The position numbers and the translations under genes are program-made. Positions 1 to 8,221 of a stretch of DNA of 64,000 nucleotides are shown here, one piece after another (within the stretch, counting starts at the first letter, position 1; every line of letters begins with the position of its first letter). Source of the DNA: Sphingomonas nostoxanthinifaciens (GTDB lineage Bacteria; Pseudomonadota; Alphaproteobacteria; Sphingomonadales; Sphingomonadaceae); assembly GCF_019930585.1 (NCBI RefSeq), contig NZ_CP082839.1:558001-622000 (forward strand), written 5' to 3'. A model generated the notes under the pieces. It was not told the DNA's origin and did not search any database. It saw only the letters and a list, made by a program, of their open reading frames with translations.

Positions 1-1
1 C

Positions 2-874
2 GAGTTCCTTGCGCCCTATCTGTTTCCCGACAAGGGCGACGGCACCGATCCGCGCGCCTGCCCGTCGTGCGGTAACGGCAAGCTGGCGCTGCGCGGCGGC
101 AAATATGGCGCGTTCGTCGCCTGCTCCAACTATCCCGACTGCAAGTTCACGCGCCGCTTCGCGCAGGGCGGCGGCGAGGCGGCCGAGGCTGATACCGGCC
201 CCGCCGAAATGGGCACCGATCCCGTTTCCGGCGAGCTGGTGACGCGCCGCTCGGGACGGTTCGGGCCGTATATCCAGCTGGGCGACGGCAAGGACGCCAA
301 GCGCGCCTCGATCCCCAAGGACGTGCCCGAGCTCGATCTGCCGATGGCGCTGAAATTGCTGTCGCTGCCGCGCGAGGTGGGCGTCCACCCCGAAAGCGCC
401 AAGCCGATCACCGCCTCGATCGGCCGCTACGGGCCGTATCTTGCGCATGACGGCAAATATGCGCGGCTGGCCTCGACCGCCGAGGTATTCGAGACCGGCA
501 TGAACGCCGCGGTGGCGAAGCTCGCCGACGCGGCCAACGGCGGCGCCCGCGCCCGCGGGGCCTCGCGCGAGCCGATCGCGACTTTGGGGGACAGCCCGGT
601 CACGGGCAAGCCGGTGAAGGTGATGGAGGGCCGGTTCGGCCCCTATGTCACCGACGGCGAGACCAACGCGACCCTCCCCAAGGGCACCGACCCCGCCACG
701 CTGGCTGCCGAGGCGGCGCTGACCCTGCTGGCCGAACGCGCCGCGAAGGGGCCGCCCAAGGGCAAGAAGAAGCCCGCGCGCAAGGCACCGGCGAAGGCCG
801 CGGCCAAGAAGGCGCCGGCGAAGAAGGTGGCAGCCAAGGGGGCGGCGGCAAAGGGTGCAGCGGCCGAGAAGTAA
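2..874 (+). CDS. topA: DNA topoisomerase I, C-terminal part (partial)
   Basis: The last ~290 residues of type IA topoisomerase, which relaxes negative supercoils; the start, Toprim domain and active-site Tyr lie to the left of the window. Reading from nt 2, a C4 zinc finger is visible (Cys at fragment residues 20, 23, 41 and 47, with the typical YPDC ending). Three GRFGPY/GRYGPY-type repeats of the bacterial TopA C-terminus follow near nt 251, 418 and 626. The protein ends in a Lys/Ala-rich tail (nt ~755-870) expected to bind DNA non-specifically. Family identity is clear; only the left boundary is unknown. Confidence 0.96.
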   Translation, partial: EFLAPYLFPDKGDGTDPRACPSCGNGKLALRGGKYGAFVACSNYPDCKFTRRFAQGGGEAAEADTGPAEMGTDPVSGELVTRRSGRFGPYIQLGDGKDAKRASIPKDVPELDLPMALKLLSLPREVGVHPESAKPITASIGRYGPYLAHDGKYARLASTAEVFETGMNAAVAKLADAANGGARARGASREPIATLGDSPVTGKPVKVMEGRFGPYVTDGETNATLPKGTDPATLAAEAALTLLAERAAKGPPKGKKKPARKAPAKAAAKKAPAKKVAAKGAAAKGAAAEK

Positions 875-909
875 CCGGCGGCGGCGAGGGAATTGATGGC
901 GACATCGCG

Positions 910-1001
910 CCGTCATGCCAGCGAAAGCTGGCATCTCCAGAGGCGCAGCGCGACCGGGCAATACAATCCTCACGAGATCCCAGCTTTCGCTGGGATGACG
1001 G
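910..1001. repeat. Palindromic intergenic element, family B copy 1
   Basis: A left half, CCGTCATGCCAGCGAAAGC followed by TGGCATCTC, is mirrored at the right end by GAGATCCCAGCTTTCGC plus TGGGATGACGG. Each half is itself a small hairpin (CCAGCGAAAGCTGG type). The ~40-nt core between the halves differs from the cores of the copies at 2748-2830 and 51691-51776. It resembles REP/BIME-type extragenic palindromes; the name family B is mine. Confidence 0.85.
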
Positions 1002-1314
1002 AATGGGCGGGGGGAGTGGCACAGGGCGGTTGGACCTACATCATGACCAACCGTCCGAACGCACGTTGTATGTCGGCGTGACGGCCGACCTCGCCGCAAG
1101 AGTGGCTCAGCACCGGATGGGAGATGGATCGTCTTTCTGCCGCCGATACAACCTGACCCTGCTGGTGCATGCCGAGCCGCACGCCACGATGCTTGACGCG
1201 ATCGCGCGCGAGAAGGCGCTCAAGGCATGGCGGCGGGACTGGAAAGAGGCGTTGGTCGAGGGGAGCAATCCCGACTGGCATGATCTGTCGCGCGACCTGC
1301 ACCTCGCCTCGTGA
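995..1314 (+). pseudogene. GIY-YIG endonuclease-like gene with a frameshift
   Basis: A small GIY-YIG superfamily gene of the UPF0213/YhbQ-like kind, broken by a -1 frameshift. The first frame (from ATG 995) gives GGWTYIMTNRPNA and stops at 1081. The second frame, open to 1314, gives RTLYVGVTADLAARVAQHR and then the catalytic helix region with AREKALKAWRRDW. Homologues read the two parts as one stretch (TNRPN-G-TLYVGVT); restoring one G near nt 1060-1063 (AACGCACG to AACGGCACG) joins the frames. It could be a real inactivation or a sequencing error. An ORF from 1003 exists in the second frame but would lack the GIY strand. Repeats lie on both sides, and the stop codon overlaps the right-hand one. 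Confidence 0.8.
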
Positions 1315-1340
1315 GATCCCAGCGTCCGCCGGGATGACGG
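1313..1340. repeat. Palindromic element, family B half-unit
   Basis: A single half of the family B element: GAGATCCCAGCGTCCGC followed by CGGGATGACGG. It begins inside the TGA stop of the GIY-YIG gene, so that gene lies between a full copy (910-1001) and this half copy. Confidence 0.75.
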
Positions 1341-1422
1341 GCATGACCCATGCACCCTGACGTTGCCCTTCGCGCGTCATCCGCCTAAGCACCGGCGCTT
1401 CCGACGCAGCATCCGGAGCCCC

Positions 1423-2739
1423 ATGCGCCTGTCCCGCTACTTCCTGCCGGTGATGAAGGAATCGCCGGCCGACGCGCAGATCGTCAGCCACAAGCTCATG
1501 CTCCGCGCGGGCCTCGTGCGGCAGACGGCGGCGGGGATCTATGCTTGGCTGCCGCTCGGCCTGCGCGTGCTGCAGAAGATCGGGCAGATCGTGCGCGAGG
1601 AGCAGGATCGCTCGGGTGCGGTCGAACTGCTGATGCCGACATTGCAGAGCGCCGATCTGTGGCGTCAGTCGGGCCGTTACGACGCCTACGGGCCAGAGAT
1701 GCTGCGCATCACCGACCGGCACGAGCGCGAGATGCTGTACGGCCCGACGAACGAGGAGATGGTCACCGCCATCTTCCGCGACGCCGCGCGCTCCTATCGC
1801 GATCTGCCGCGCACTTTGTACCACATCCAGTGGAAGTTTCGCGACGAGGTGCGCCCGCGCTTCGGCGTGATGCGCGGGCGCGAGTTCCTGATGAAGGACG
1901 CCTACAGTTTCGACATGGACGAGGCCGGCGCACGCCACAGCTACAACCGCATGCTCGTCGCCTATCTCAACACCTTCGCGCGGATGGGGCTGCGCGCCAT
2001 CCCGATGCAGGCCGATACCGGCCCGATCGGCGGCGACCTCAGCCACGAATTCATCGTGCTGGCGCCGACCGGCGAGAGCGACGTCTTCTACCATGCGAAT
2101 TGGGAGCGGCCGGCCGAGCTTTCGGCGGTGGATTTCGAGAATGTCGCCGGGCTGCAGGCGATCGTCGACGGCTATACCGCCGATTATGCCGCGACCGATG
2201 AGAAGCGCGACGAAGCGCGCGAGGCGGAGGCCGGCGACGCGCTGCGCCAGTCGCGCGGGGTCGAGGTCGGCCACATCTTCTACTTCGGCACCAAATATTC
2301 GGATCCGATGGGGTTGCGCGTTCAGGGTGCCGACGGATCCGAGGTGATGCCGCACATGGGCAGCTACGGCATCGGCGTGAGCCGGCTGATGGGCGCGATC
2401 ATCGAGGCGAGCCACGACGACAAGGGGATCGTCTGGCCCGAGGCGGTGGCGCCGTACAAGGTCGGCCTCATCAACATGCGGGCCGACGATGCTGCCTGCG
2501 CGACGGCGGCGGACGATCTCTACGCCAAGCTGCAGGCGGCCGGCGTCGAGGTGCTGTATGACGACCGCGACGAGCGGGGCGGCGCCAAGTTCGCGACGAT
2601 GGACCTGATCGGCCTGCCCTGGCAGATCGTCGTCGGCCCGAAGGGGCTGGCGAACGGGGTGGTGGAGCTGAAGCGTCGCGCCGACGGCGAGCGCATCGAA
2701 CTGTCGGCCGCCGACGCGGTGGCGAAGGTCGCGGGGTGA
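1423..2739 (+). CDS. proS: Prolyl-tRNA synthetase (short, bacterial type lacking the editing insertion)
   Basis: Charges tRNA-Pro with proline in the cytoplasm. A 438-residue class II synthetase: the N-terminus [13 protein letters not shown] is typical, motif 2 is seen as [17 protein letters not shown], and motif 3 as [11 protein letters not shown], followed by an anticodon-binding domain with [12 protein letters not shown]. At this length there is no room for the ~180-residue INS editing domain of the E. coli type, which is normal for alphaproteobacteria. Start 1423 is chosen because homology begins there; an in-frame upstream ATG at 1363 would add 20 residues of unrelated sequence. It stands alone between repeats, so it is probably its own transcript. 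Confidence 0.96.
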   Translation: MRLSRYFLPVMKESPADAQIVSHKLMLRAGLVRQTAAGIYAWLPLGLRVLQKIGQIVREEQDRSGAVELLMPTLQSADLWRQSGRYDAYGPEMLRITDRHEREMLYGPTNEEMVTAIFRDAARSYRDLPRTLYHIQWKFRDEVRPRFGVMRGREFLMKDAYSFDMDEAGARHSYNRMLVAYLNTFARMGLRAIPMQADTGPIGGDLSHEFIVLAPTGESDVFYHANWERPAELSAVDFENVAGLQAIVDGYTADYAATDEKRDEAREAEAGDALRQSRGVEVGHIFYFGTKYSDPMGLRVQGADGSEVMPHMGSYGIGVSRLMGAIIEASHDDKGIVWPEAVAPYKVGLINMRADDAACATAADDLYAKLQAAGVEVLYDDRDERGGAKFATMDLIGLPWQIVVGPKGLANGVVELKRRADGERIELSAADAVAKVAG

Positions 2740-2747
2740 AACGGGTT

Positions 2748-2830
2748 CGTCATCCCAGCGCACGCTGGGATCTCCCGCTAGCAAGCGCGACTCCCGCCGC
2801 ACGAGATCCCAGCCTTCGCTGGGATGACGG
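2748..2830. repeat. Palindromic intergenic element, family B copy 2
   Basis: Begins CGTCATCCCAGCGCACGC with TGGGATCTC, and ends GAGATCCCAGCCTTCGC with TGGGATGACGG. The core (nt ~2774-2802) is nearly the reverse complement of the core in the copy at 51691-51776, so the two are the same element in opposite orientation. It fills the gap between proS and the Lol permease gene. Confidence 0.85.
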
Positions 2831-2845
2831 CTGGTCGGGGCTATT

Positions 2846-4090
2846 ATGCTGACCCGCTACGAACGCACCGTCGCGCGGCGCTACCTTTGGCCCGGTCGCG
2901 GCGAGGGGATCATCGCGGTCGTCGCCGGTTTCTCGCTGCTGGGCGTCACGCTCGGCGTCGCCGCGCTCGTGATCGTGATGAGCGTGATGAACGGCTTCCG
3001 CGCCGAATTGTTCGACAAGACGATCGCGCTCAACGGCCATGCGGTCATTCAGGGCTATGGCAACCGGCTCGACGATTGGCGCCGCGTCGCCGAGGTCGCG
3101 CGCAGGACGCCCGGCGTGGTCTCCGCCACCCCGCTGATCGAACAGCCGCTGATGAGCAGTCACGAAGGCCGGGTGGAAGGCGTCGTCGTGCGCGGCATGG
3201 CGCTGCCAGATCTGCGCGGCTCGGCGATCGCGCGCAAGATCGTCACCGGCTCGCTCGCCGAGGTGACGCCGGGCTCGGGCAATGTCGCGATCGGGGCGCG
3301 GCTGGCCGAGGCGCTGGGCGTCCAGGTCGGCGGCCAGATCAGCCTCATCAACCCTGCCGGGCCGTCGACGCCGTTCGGCACCGCGCCGCGCATCGTCTCC
3401 TATCGCGTCGCGGCGACCTTCGAGGTCGGCATCTACGATTATGACAACACCTTCGTCGTGATGCCGATCGCCGATGCGCAGACCTTGCTGCTGCTGGGCG
3501 ATGCGGTCGGCATGATCGAGGTGAAGACGGTCGATGCCGATCGCGTGGGCGCGATCCTCGCGCCGCTCGCTCCGCAGGTCCGCGGCGACGCGGTCATTTC
3601 CGACTGGCGGCAGATGAACAGTTCGCTGTTCGAGGCGCTGCAGGTCGAGCGGGTGACGATGTTCATCATCCTGTCGATCATCATCGTCGTCGCCGCGTTC
3701 AACATCCTGTCCTCGCTCATCATGCTGGTACGCGCCAAGACGCGCGACATCGCCATCCTGCGCACGATGGGCGCGACGCGCGGCGCGCTGGTGCGAATCT
3801 TCCTGATGGTCGGGATGTCGATCGGCGTGCTCGGCACGCTCGGCGGCCTCGCCCTCGCCTGGATCGCGCTGCGCTATCGCCAGCCGGCGGTCGATCTGGT
3901 GCAGCGGCTGACGGGGCAGAATCTGTGGGATCCGTCGGTGCGGTTCCTCACCGAATTGCCGTCGCGGACCGACCCGGTCGAGGTGACCGCGATCGTGATC
4001 ATGACGATGGTGCTCGCCTTCCTCTTCACCCTCTATCCCGCGCTGCGCGCGGCGCGCACCGATCCGGTGCAGGTGCTGCGCTATGAGTGA
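2846..4090 (+). CDS. Lipoprotein-releasing ABC transporter permease (LolC/LolE family)
   Basis: Inner-membrane permease of the Lol system, which extracts mature lipoproteins and hands them to the periplasmic chaperone LolA. The 414 residues show the family layout: an N-terminal membrane segment (~residues 25-50), a large periplasmic domain (~50-260), and three C-terminal segments after [15 protein letters not shown]. The conserved [12 protein letters not shown] follows the first segment. It overlaps lolD by 8 nt, implying translational coupling. Only one permease gene is present, so a homodimeric (LolF-like) transporter is likelier than a LolC-LolE pair, although a second gene elsewhere cannot be excluded. 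Confidence 0.93.
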   Translation: MLTRYERTVARRYLWPGRGEGIIAVVAGFSLLGVTLGVAALVIVMSVMNGFRAELFDKTIALNGHAVIQGYGNRLDDWRRVAEVARRTPGVVSATPLIEQPLMSSHEGRVEGVVVRGMALPDLRGSAIARKIVTGSLAEVTPGSGNVAIGARLAEALGVQVGGQISLINPAGPSTPFGTAPRIVSYRVAATFEVGIYDYDNTFVVMPIADAQTLLLLGDAVGMIEVKTVDADRVGAILAPLAPQVRGDAVISDWRQMNSSLFEALQVERVTMFIILSIIIVVAAFNILSSLIMLVRAKTRDIAILRTMGATRGALVRIFLMVGMSIGVLGTLGGLALAWIALRYRQPAVDLVQRLTGQNLWDPSVRFLTELPSRTDPVEVTAIVIMTMVLAFLFTLYPALRAARTDPVQVLRYE

Positions 4091-4754
4091 GCCGCTGGTC
4101 GTCACCGGCCTCGCCCGCTCGTTCGAGCAGGGCGGCAAGCGGATCGACGTGCTGCGCGGCGTCGATCTGGCGGTGCGCGCGGGCGAGATCGTGGGGCTGC
4201 TCGGTCCCTCGGGCTCGGGCAAGTCGACCCTGTTGCAGGCGGTGGGGCTGCTCGAGGGCGGCTTCGACGGATCGATCCGCATCGCCGGCGAGGAAGCCGG
4301 CAAGCTCGGCGACGACGGCCGCACCCGGTTGCGGCGCGAGGCGCTGGGCTTCGTCTATCAATTCCATCATCTGCTGCCGGACTTCACGGCGGAAGAGAAT
4401 GTGGTGCTGCCGCAGCTGATCCGCGGCCACGATCCGGCGGCGGCGGGGGAGCGCGCGCGCACCCTGCTCGACGCGCTGGGCCTGGCCGAACGGCGCGACC
4501 ACCGGCCCGCGCAATTGTCGGGCGGCGAGCAGCAGCGCGTCGCGGTGGCGCGTGCGCTCGCCAACCGCCCGGCTCTGGTGCTGGCCGACGAGCCCACCGG
4601 TAATCTCGACGAGGCGACCGCCGATCGCGTGCTGGCCGAATTGCTGCGGCTGGTGCGCGGCGAGGGCGCGGCGGCGCTGATCGCGACGCATAACGAGCGG
4701 CTCGCCGCGCGAATGGATCGCGTCGTGCGGTTGTACGAAGGGCTGCTCGCCTGA
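4083..4754 (+). CDS. lolD: Lipoprotein-releasing system ATP-binding protein LolD
   Basis: The ATPase that drives the adjoining Lol permease. 223 residues, the normal LolD length, with Walker [10 protein letters not shown] at residues 41-49, a Q-loop in [18 protein letters not shown], signature [15 protein letters not shown], Walker [10 protein letters not shown], and an H-loop in [10 protein letters not shown]. LPDFTAxENV is characteristic of LolD/MacB-type ATPases. Its ATG lies inside the end of the permease gene. A terminator-like palindrome follows directly after the stop. Confidence 0.95.
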   Translation: MSEPLVVTGLARSFEQGGKRIDVLRGVDLAVRAGEIVGLLGPSGSGKSTLLQAVGLLEGGFDGSIRIAGEEAGKLGDDGRTRLRREALGFVYQFHHLLPDFTAEENVVLPQLIRGHDPAAAGERARTLLDALGLAERRDHRPAQLSGGEQQRVAVARALANRPALVLADEPTGNLDEATADRVLAELLRLVRGEGAAALIATHNERLAARMDRVVRLYEGLLA

Positions 4755-4775
4755 GGTTACCGACGGGTAACCTTT
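4755..4775 (+). terminator. Hairpin directly after lolD
   Basis: A perfect 7-bp inverted repeat (GGTTACC, loop GACG, GGTAACC) begins immediately after the lolD stop and is followed by TTT. The T run is short, so it may be a weak intrinsic terminator separating the Lol operon from the Tad-like genes. Confidence 0.5.
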
Positions 4776-4829
4776 CCGCTTAATCCGCATTTTACAGCCT
4801 TCATGCAAATCCCGTGAGCGATCGGGGAT

Positions 4830-6710
4830 GTGCTGACAGTGCGCTGGTTTCTGAAATTGGTGCGCGCCGAGAGAGGCTCCGTGCTCGTGCTGGGCGCGTT
4901 ATCGCTCACGTCGCTGCTCGGCATGACCGGCCTCGCGGTCGAGGCGTCCAACGGCTATGCCGTCAAGGTGCGCGATCAGCGCGTCAGCGACATGGCGGCG
5001 CTGGCCGCCGCCGTCGCCTATAAGAGCTCGTCGAGCCTGACGATCGCGCAGAAGGTGGCGAGCGACGTCGTCACCGCGAGCGGCCTCAGCGCGTCAAACG
5101 CGACGATCGCGCCGGATTCGACCACCAGCCCCACGCAGATCACCGTTTCGCTGACCGTGGCGGTGCCGATCCGCCTCGCTGCCGCAATTTCCAGTACGGC
5201 GAGCTACAACGTCACGAACAGCGCGACCGCGTCGCTGTCGACCGGCAGCCCGAGCGCCAGCCTCGCCTGCATCACCGCGTTGGGATCGAGCGGGAACACC
5301 GTATCGTCCGACGGCGGCGCCAGCATCCTGGCAAGCGGTTGCGCGATCAGCACCAATGGCGGCGTCTCTTCGTCGAACACCAGCGCGACCGTCACCGCCA
5401 AGCAGATCACCGCATCGGCGATCAACGACGCCTCGGCATCGTGGGGCGGGCAGGGCATCATCACGACGCCCACCGCGAAGAACTGGACGGTCAAGGCCAA
5501 CGGCGCCAGCGACGGCATCCTGACCGGCAACACCGCGATCAAGAACGCGCTGTGCCTCGTCAACAAGCTGACCGGCACCGGCGACAGCGATTATAGCGAC
5601 AGCAACACCAACTGCACGACCGCTTTGGTGTCGCCCGTGACGAACAAGGTCAATGGTGGCCAGTCGGTCACCTTCTCGTCGAGCAATCCGGCTCCGCAGA
5701 TCGCGGCTTACTGGAACAGCAGCACCAGCACCTACACGATGCCGGCCGGCACCTATAAATATTCGTCGATCACCGTCAGCGGCGGCGTGACCGTCAACTT
5801 CACCGGTCCCGTGACTCTGTCGGCCGGATCGATCGACATGAGCGGCAACGGCATGACGATCGGCGACGGCGCGGTCACGGTCGAGGGGACGTTCGGCTTC
5901 AACAGCGGCAGCACCATCACCATCGGCAACGGTTCGCACAGCTTCGGCTCGCTGGCGGTCACTGGCGGGCGCACGTTGCGCATGGGGACGGGCGATCTCA
6001 ACGTCACCGGCGCGCTGACCGAATCGGGCGGCAGCTTCATCTACATCAACACCGCCGCCGGCAATTCGATCGTGATCGGCAATAGCGGCAGCACCGGCAT
6101 CGACGTGGAGGGCGGCTCGAAGCTGTGCTTCACGTCCGATTGCTCGACGCCGACCGCAGCCGCCACGACCTTCAGCGTCAACGGCACGATCACGACCGCC
6201 GGCGGCAGCACGCTGGTCCTGCCGATCGCGCCGACCCACGTCATCAACGGCGACCTCACGCTCAACGGCAGTTCGATCCTCGGCTCGGGCCTCTATGTCA
6301 TCAAGGGCGGCTTCACGAACAATACCGGTGGCACGATGACCGGTAACGCGGTCACCTTCGCGCTGGGCGGCACCTTCACCTTGTCGGGCGGCACCTCGCT
6401 CGATCTGGCGGCGCCGACCGGCTCCAGCAGCTACGGCATCACCGACGTGCTGGTCGCCACGAAGTCCACCGCGGCCACCACGATCGGCGGCGGCAGCGCC
6501 GACAAATATTCGGGGCTGTTCTACGCACCCAAATCGCCAATGTCGCTGTCGGGCGGCTCGTCCATTTCGACCAACGGCTCGGCGTGCCTGATGGTGATGG
6601 TGCTGTCGGTCTCGTCGACCGGATCGGGCACGCTGAACGCCTCGAATTGCAGCGGGGTTTCGACCGGGTCGTCCAGTGCGAGTTCCGGCACGCTGGCGTT
6701 GATCCGATGA
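4830..6710 (+). CDS. TadG-like protein with a Ser/Thr/Gly-rich repetitive body
   Basis: 626 residues. The N-terminus (RAERGSVLVLGALS, then a membrane segment ending GMTGLAVEASNGYAVKVRDQ) matches the TadG/Tad-like N-terminal region found in Flp-pilus-associated proteins. The rest (~residues 110-610) is Ser/Thr/Gly/Asn-rich with short repeating strands such as GSIDMSGNGMTIGDGAVTV and NGSHSFGSLAVTGG, suggesting a beta-solenoid exposed outside the inner membrane. The few Cys are scattered. Start: GTG 4830, preceded by GGGGA; GTG 4839 is an alternative. It is coupled (ATGA) to two TadE-like genes. No tadA, tadB, tadC or rcpA lies nearby, so its exporter is unknown. The adhesin-like role is inferred from composition only. 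Confidence 0.75.
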   Translation: MLTVRWFLKLVRAERGSVLVLGALSLTSLLGMTGLAVEASNGYAVKVRDQRVSDMAALAAAVAYKSSSSLTIAQKVASDVVTASGLSASNATIAPDSTTSPTQITVSLTVAVPIRLAAAISSTASYNVTNSATASLSTGSPSASLACITALGSSGNTVSSDGGASILASGCAISTNGGVSSSNTSATVTAKQITASAINDASASWGGQGIITTPTAKNWTVKANGASDGILTGNTAIKNALCLVNKLTGTGDSDYSDSNTNCTTALVSPVTNKVNGGQSVTFSSSNPAPQIAAYWNSSTSTYTMPAGTYKYSSITVSGGVTVNFTGPVTLSAGSIDMSGNGMTIGDGAVTVEGTFGFNSGSTITIGNGSHSFGSLAVTGGRTLRMGTGDLNVTGALTESGGSFIYINTAAGNSIVIGNSGSTGIDVEGGSKLCFTSDCSTPTAAATTFSVNGTITTAGGSTLVLPIAPTHVINGDLTLNGSSILGSGLYVIKGGFTNNTGGTMTGNAVTFALGGTFTLSGGTSLDLAAPTGSSSYGITDVLVATKSTAATTIGGGSADKYSGLFYAPKSPMSLSGGSSISTNGSACLMVMVLSVSSTGSGTLNASNCSGVSTGSSSASSGTLALIR

Positions 6711-7210
6711 GGCGCGTCACGGCCCTGCTGCGCGCGCGCAAGGGCAGCGCGACGGTCGAGTTCGCGCTGACATCGCTGTTCCTCTTCGGCGTGCTGGTGG
6801 TCGGCCTCGATTTCGCGATGTACGCGCAGCAGAAATTGCGGCTCGGCGATGCTGTGGAGCAGGGGGCGATGATCGCCTTCCGCGCGCGGACCAACGCGCC
6901 GACGGTCGATACCAGCGGCATCACCAGCTACATCGCCAGCGTTGCGGGCGGAACACCGACCATCTCGTTCGAATGCAATGGCTCCTCGAGCTGCGGTAGC
7001 GGCGCGACACAGAGCGCCTGCGTGTCCGCGCCGGCCGCCGCCAACGGCTGGCCGACCTTCACCGCTTCGACCACGACCTGCGCCAGCGGCGGTTCGCCCG
7101 GTTATTATCTCGTGATCCGCGCGACGCGCGTCCATTCGTCGGTGATCGTGCCGGACAAATGGCTGGGCGGGACGACGATCGTGCAGCAGGCGGTGGTACG
7201 GCTGTCGTGA
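6707..7210 (+). CDS. TadE-like pseudopilin
   Basis: 167 residues. The N-terminus RARKGSATVEFALTS followed by a single hydrophobic segment (FLFGVLVVGLDFAMYAQQ) is the TadE signature: a short basic leader, a G-S/A bond with Glu at +5, and a pilin-like helix. Four Cys lie in the C-terminal half, suggesting periplasmic disulfides. It starts within the stop of the TadG-like gene (ATGA) and overlaps the next gene by GTGA, so all three are translated together. The family role is minor pseudopilin or pilus-assembly factor; the partner machinery is not in the window. Confidence 0.82.
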   Translation: MRRVTALLRARKGSATVEFALTSLFLFGVLVVGLDFAMYAQQKLRLGDAVEQGAMIAFRARTNAPTVDTSGITSYIASVAGGTPTISFECNGSSSCGSGATQSACVSAPAAANGWPTFTASTTTCASGGSPGYYLVIRATRVHSSVIVPDKWLGGTTIVQQAVVRLS

Positions 7211-7647
7211 CGCGACGGTCGATCGGCGATGCGCGCGGCGGGGCGGCGGTGGAGTTCGCGCTGGTGGCGCCGACCTTCCTGATGTTCCTGTTCCTTTTGC
7301 TCGACGGCGGGCGGATGATGTTCGCCAAGCAGGCGCTCTACGAGCTGGCCTCTGCATCGGCGCGTTGCGCGGCGGTCAACGCCACCACCTGCCCGCTGAC
7401 CGGCAGCACGACGGTGAGCGACTGGGCGGCGGCGCGCGGCAAGGCGCGGTCGAACCTCGCGCTCGACCGCACGATGGTAACGGTCACGCAGGTCACCACC
7501 GCGACCGCCGGCGTGTGCGGCGGCGTCGCCGGCATGATGAAGTCGACGATCACGATGCCGTTCAAGAAGGGTGCGATGATGTTGCTGCCGCAGGCGGTCG
7601 CGCCGGCGAGCCTCGTCGCCACCGCCTGCTTCCCGACGTCGAGCTGA
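7207..7647 (+). CDS. TadE-like pseudopilin (second copy)
   Basis: 146 residues from the GTG that overlaps the previous stop (GTGA). The N-terminus DARGGAAVEFALVAPTF has the Gly/Glu(+5) pseudopilin pattern followed by a hydrophobic helix (FLMFLFLLLDGGRMMF). The C-terminal part is small with four Cys. It is diverged from the neighbouring TadE-like protein but has the same architecture. The gene ends 2 nt before the stop of the convergent membrane-protein gene. Confidence 0.82.
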   Translation: MTRRSIGDARGGAAVEFALVAPTFLMFLFLLLDGGRMMFAKQALYELASASARCAAVNATTCPLTGSTTVSDWAAARGKARSNLALDRTMVTVTQVTTATAGVCGGVAGMMKSTITMPFKKGAMMLLPQAVAPASLVATACFPTSS

Positions 7648-7649
7648 TC

Positions 7650-8156
7650 TCAGCCCTTGCGGCCGGTTGCCGCCAGCGCCAGCAATGCGGTGGACAGGCC
7701 GAGCGCCAGCCACAGCACCCCGATCGCGCGCACCGGTCCGACCGGATGATAGAGCATGCCGTCGACCTGATGGAGCGAGACCGTCTCGATCGCGAACAAT
7801 GTCGCAGTCGCGATCGTCGCCATTGCCGCGCCGCGGAGCGGGACGCTACTCCGGCGCAGGCGATCGAGCACGCGCACTGCGACGTACAGGCCGAGGATCG
7901 CCAGCCCGATGATCAGCATGAGTTGGGGCGCCCGTCGGCCGACATAATCGTCGAGCTCGACCAGCCAGTGCGCGGCCGCGAGGCTGAGCCGGTGGCGCGT
8001 CATCGCCACCACTTCCGCCGCGAATAGCAGGTTGATGGCGGCGATGACGTTCCAGGCGCGGCTGTCGCGCCGCGTTGCACGGGCGGCGGCAAAGGCGAGC
8101 AAAGCCGCCACGCCGAACGCGACGATGCCGGCCGCCTGTGTCGCATTGATCTGCAT
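7650..8156 (-). CDS. Unknown multi-pass membrane protein
   Basis: 168 residues with four or five hydrophobic segments (about residues 8-26, 36-51, 76-95, 106-122 and 138-160) separated by short basic loops. I do not recognise a family. The start at 8156 (MQINATQ) is preceded by GGGAG at good spacing; a longer reading from 8216 would add 20 unrelated residues. The gene diverges from the O-antigen ligase-like gene, with about 65 bp between the starts, and converges with the second TadE-like gene. Confidence 0.7.
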   Translation of the reverse strand: MQINATQAAGIVAFGVAALLAFAAARATRRDSRAWNVIAAINLLFAAEVVAMTRHRLSLAAAHWLVELDDYVGRRAPQLMLIIGLAILGLYVAVRVLDRLRRSSVPLRGAAMATIATATLFAIETVSLHQVDGMLYHPVGPVRAIGVLWLALGLSTALLALAATGRKG

Positions 8157-8221
8157 TCGAGCTCCCTCTATCCGGGTTTGCGGGGAACGTGCCAGCGGCG
8201 CGATGCGGGGGAACATCCACG

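Noticed and set aside
1036..2802. 588-codon open frame on the minus strand over proS
   Set aside because: It is antisense to a clear proS, Arg/His/Asp-rich without any domain, as expected for frames opposite high-GC coding sequence.
4830..6710. TadG-like gene considered as a phage tail fibre
   Set aside because: The Tad-type N-terminus and coupling to two TadE-like genes fit better, and no phage genes are nearby.
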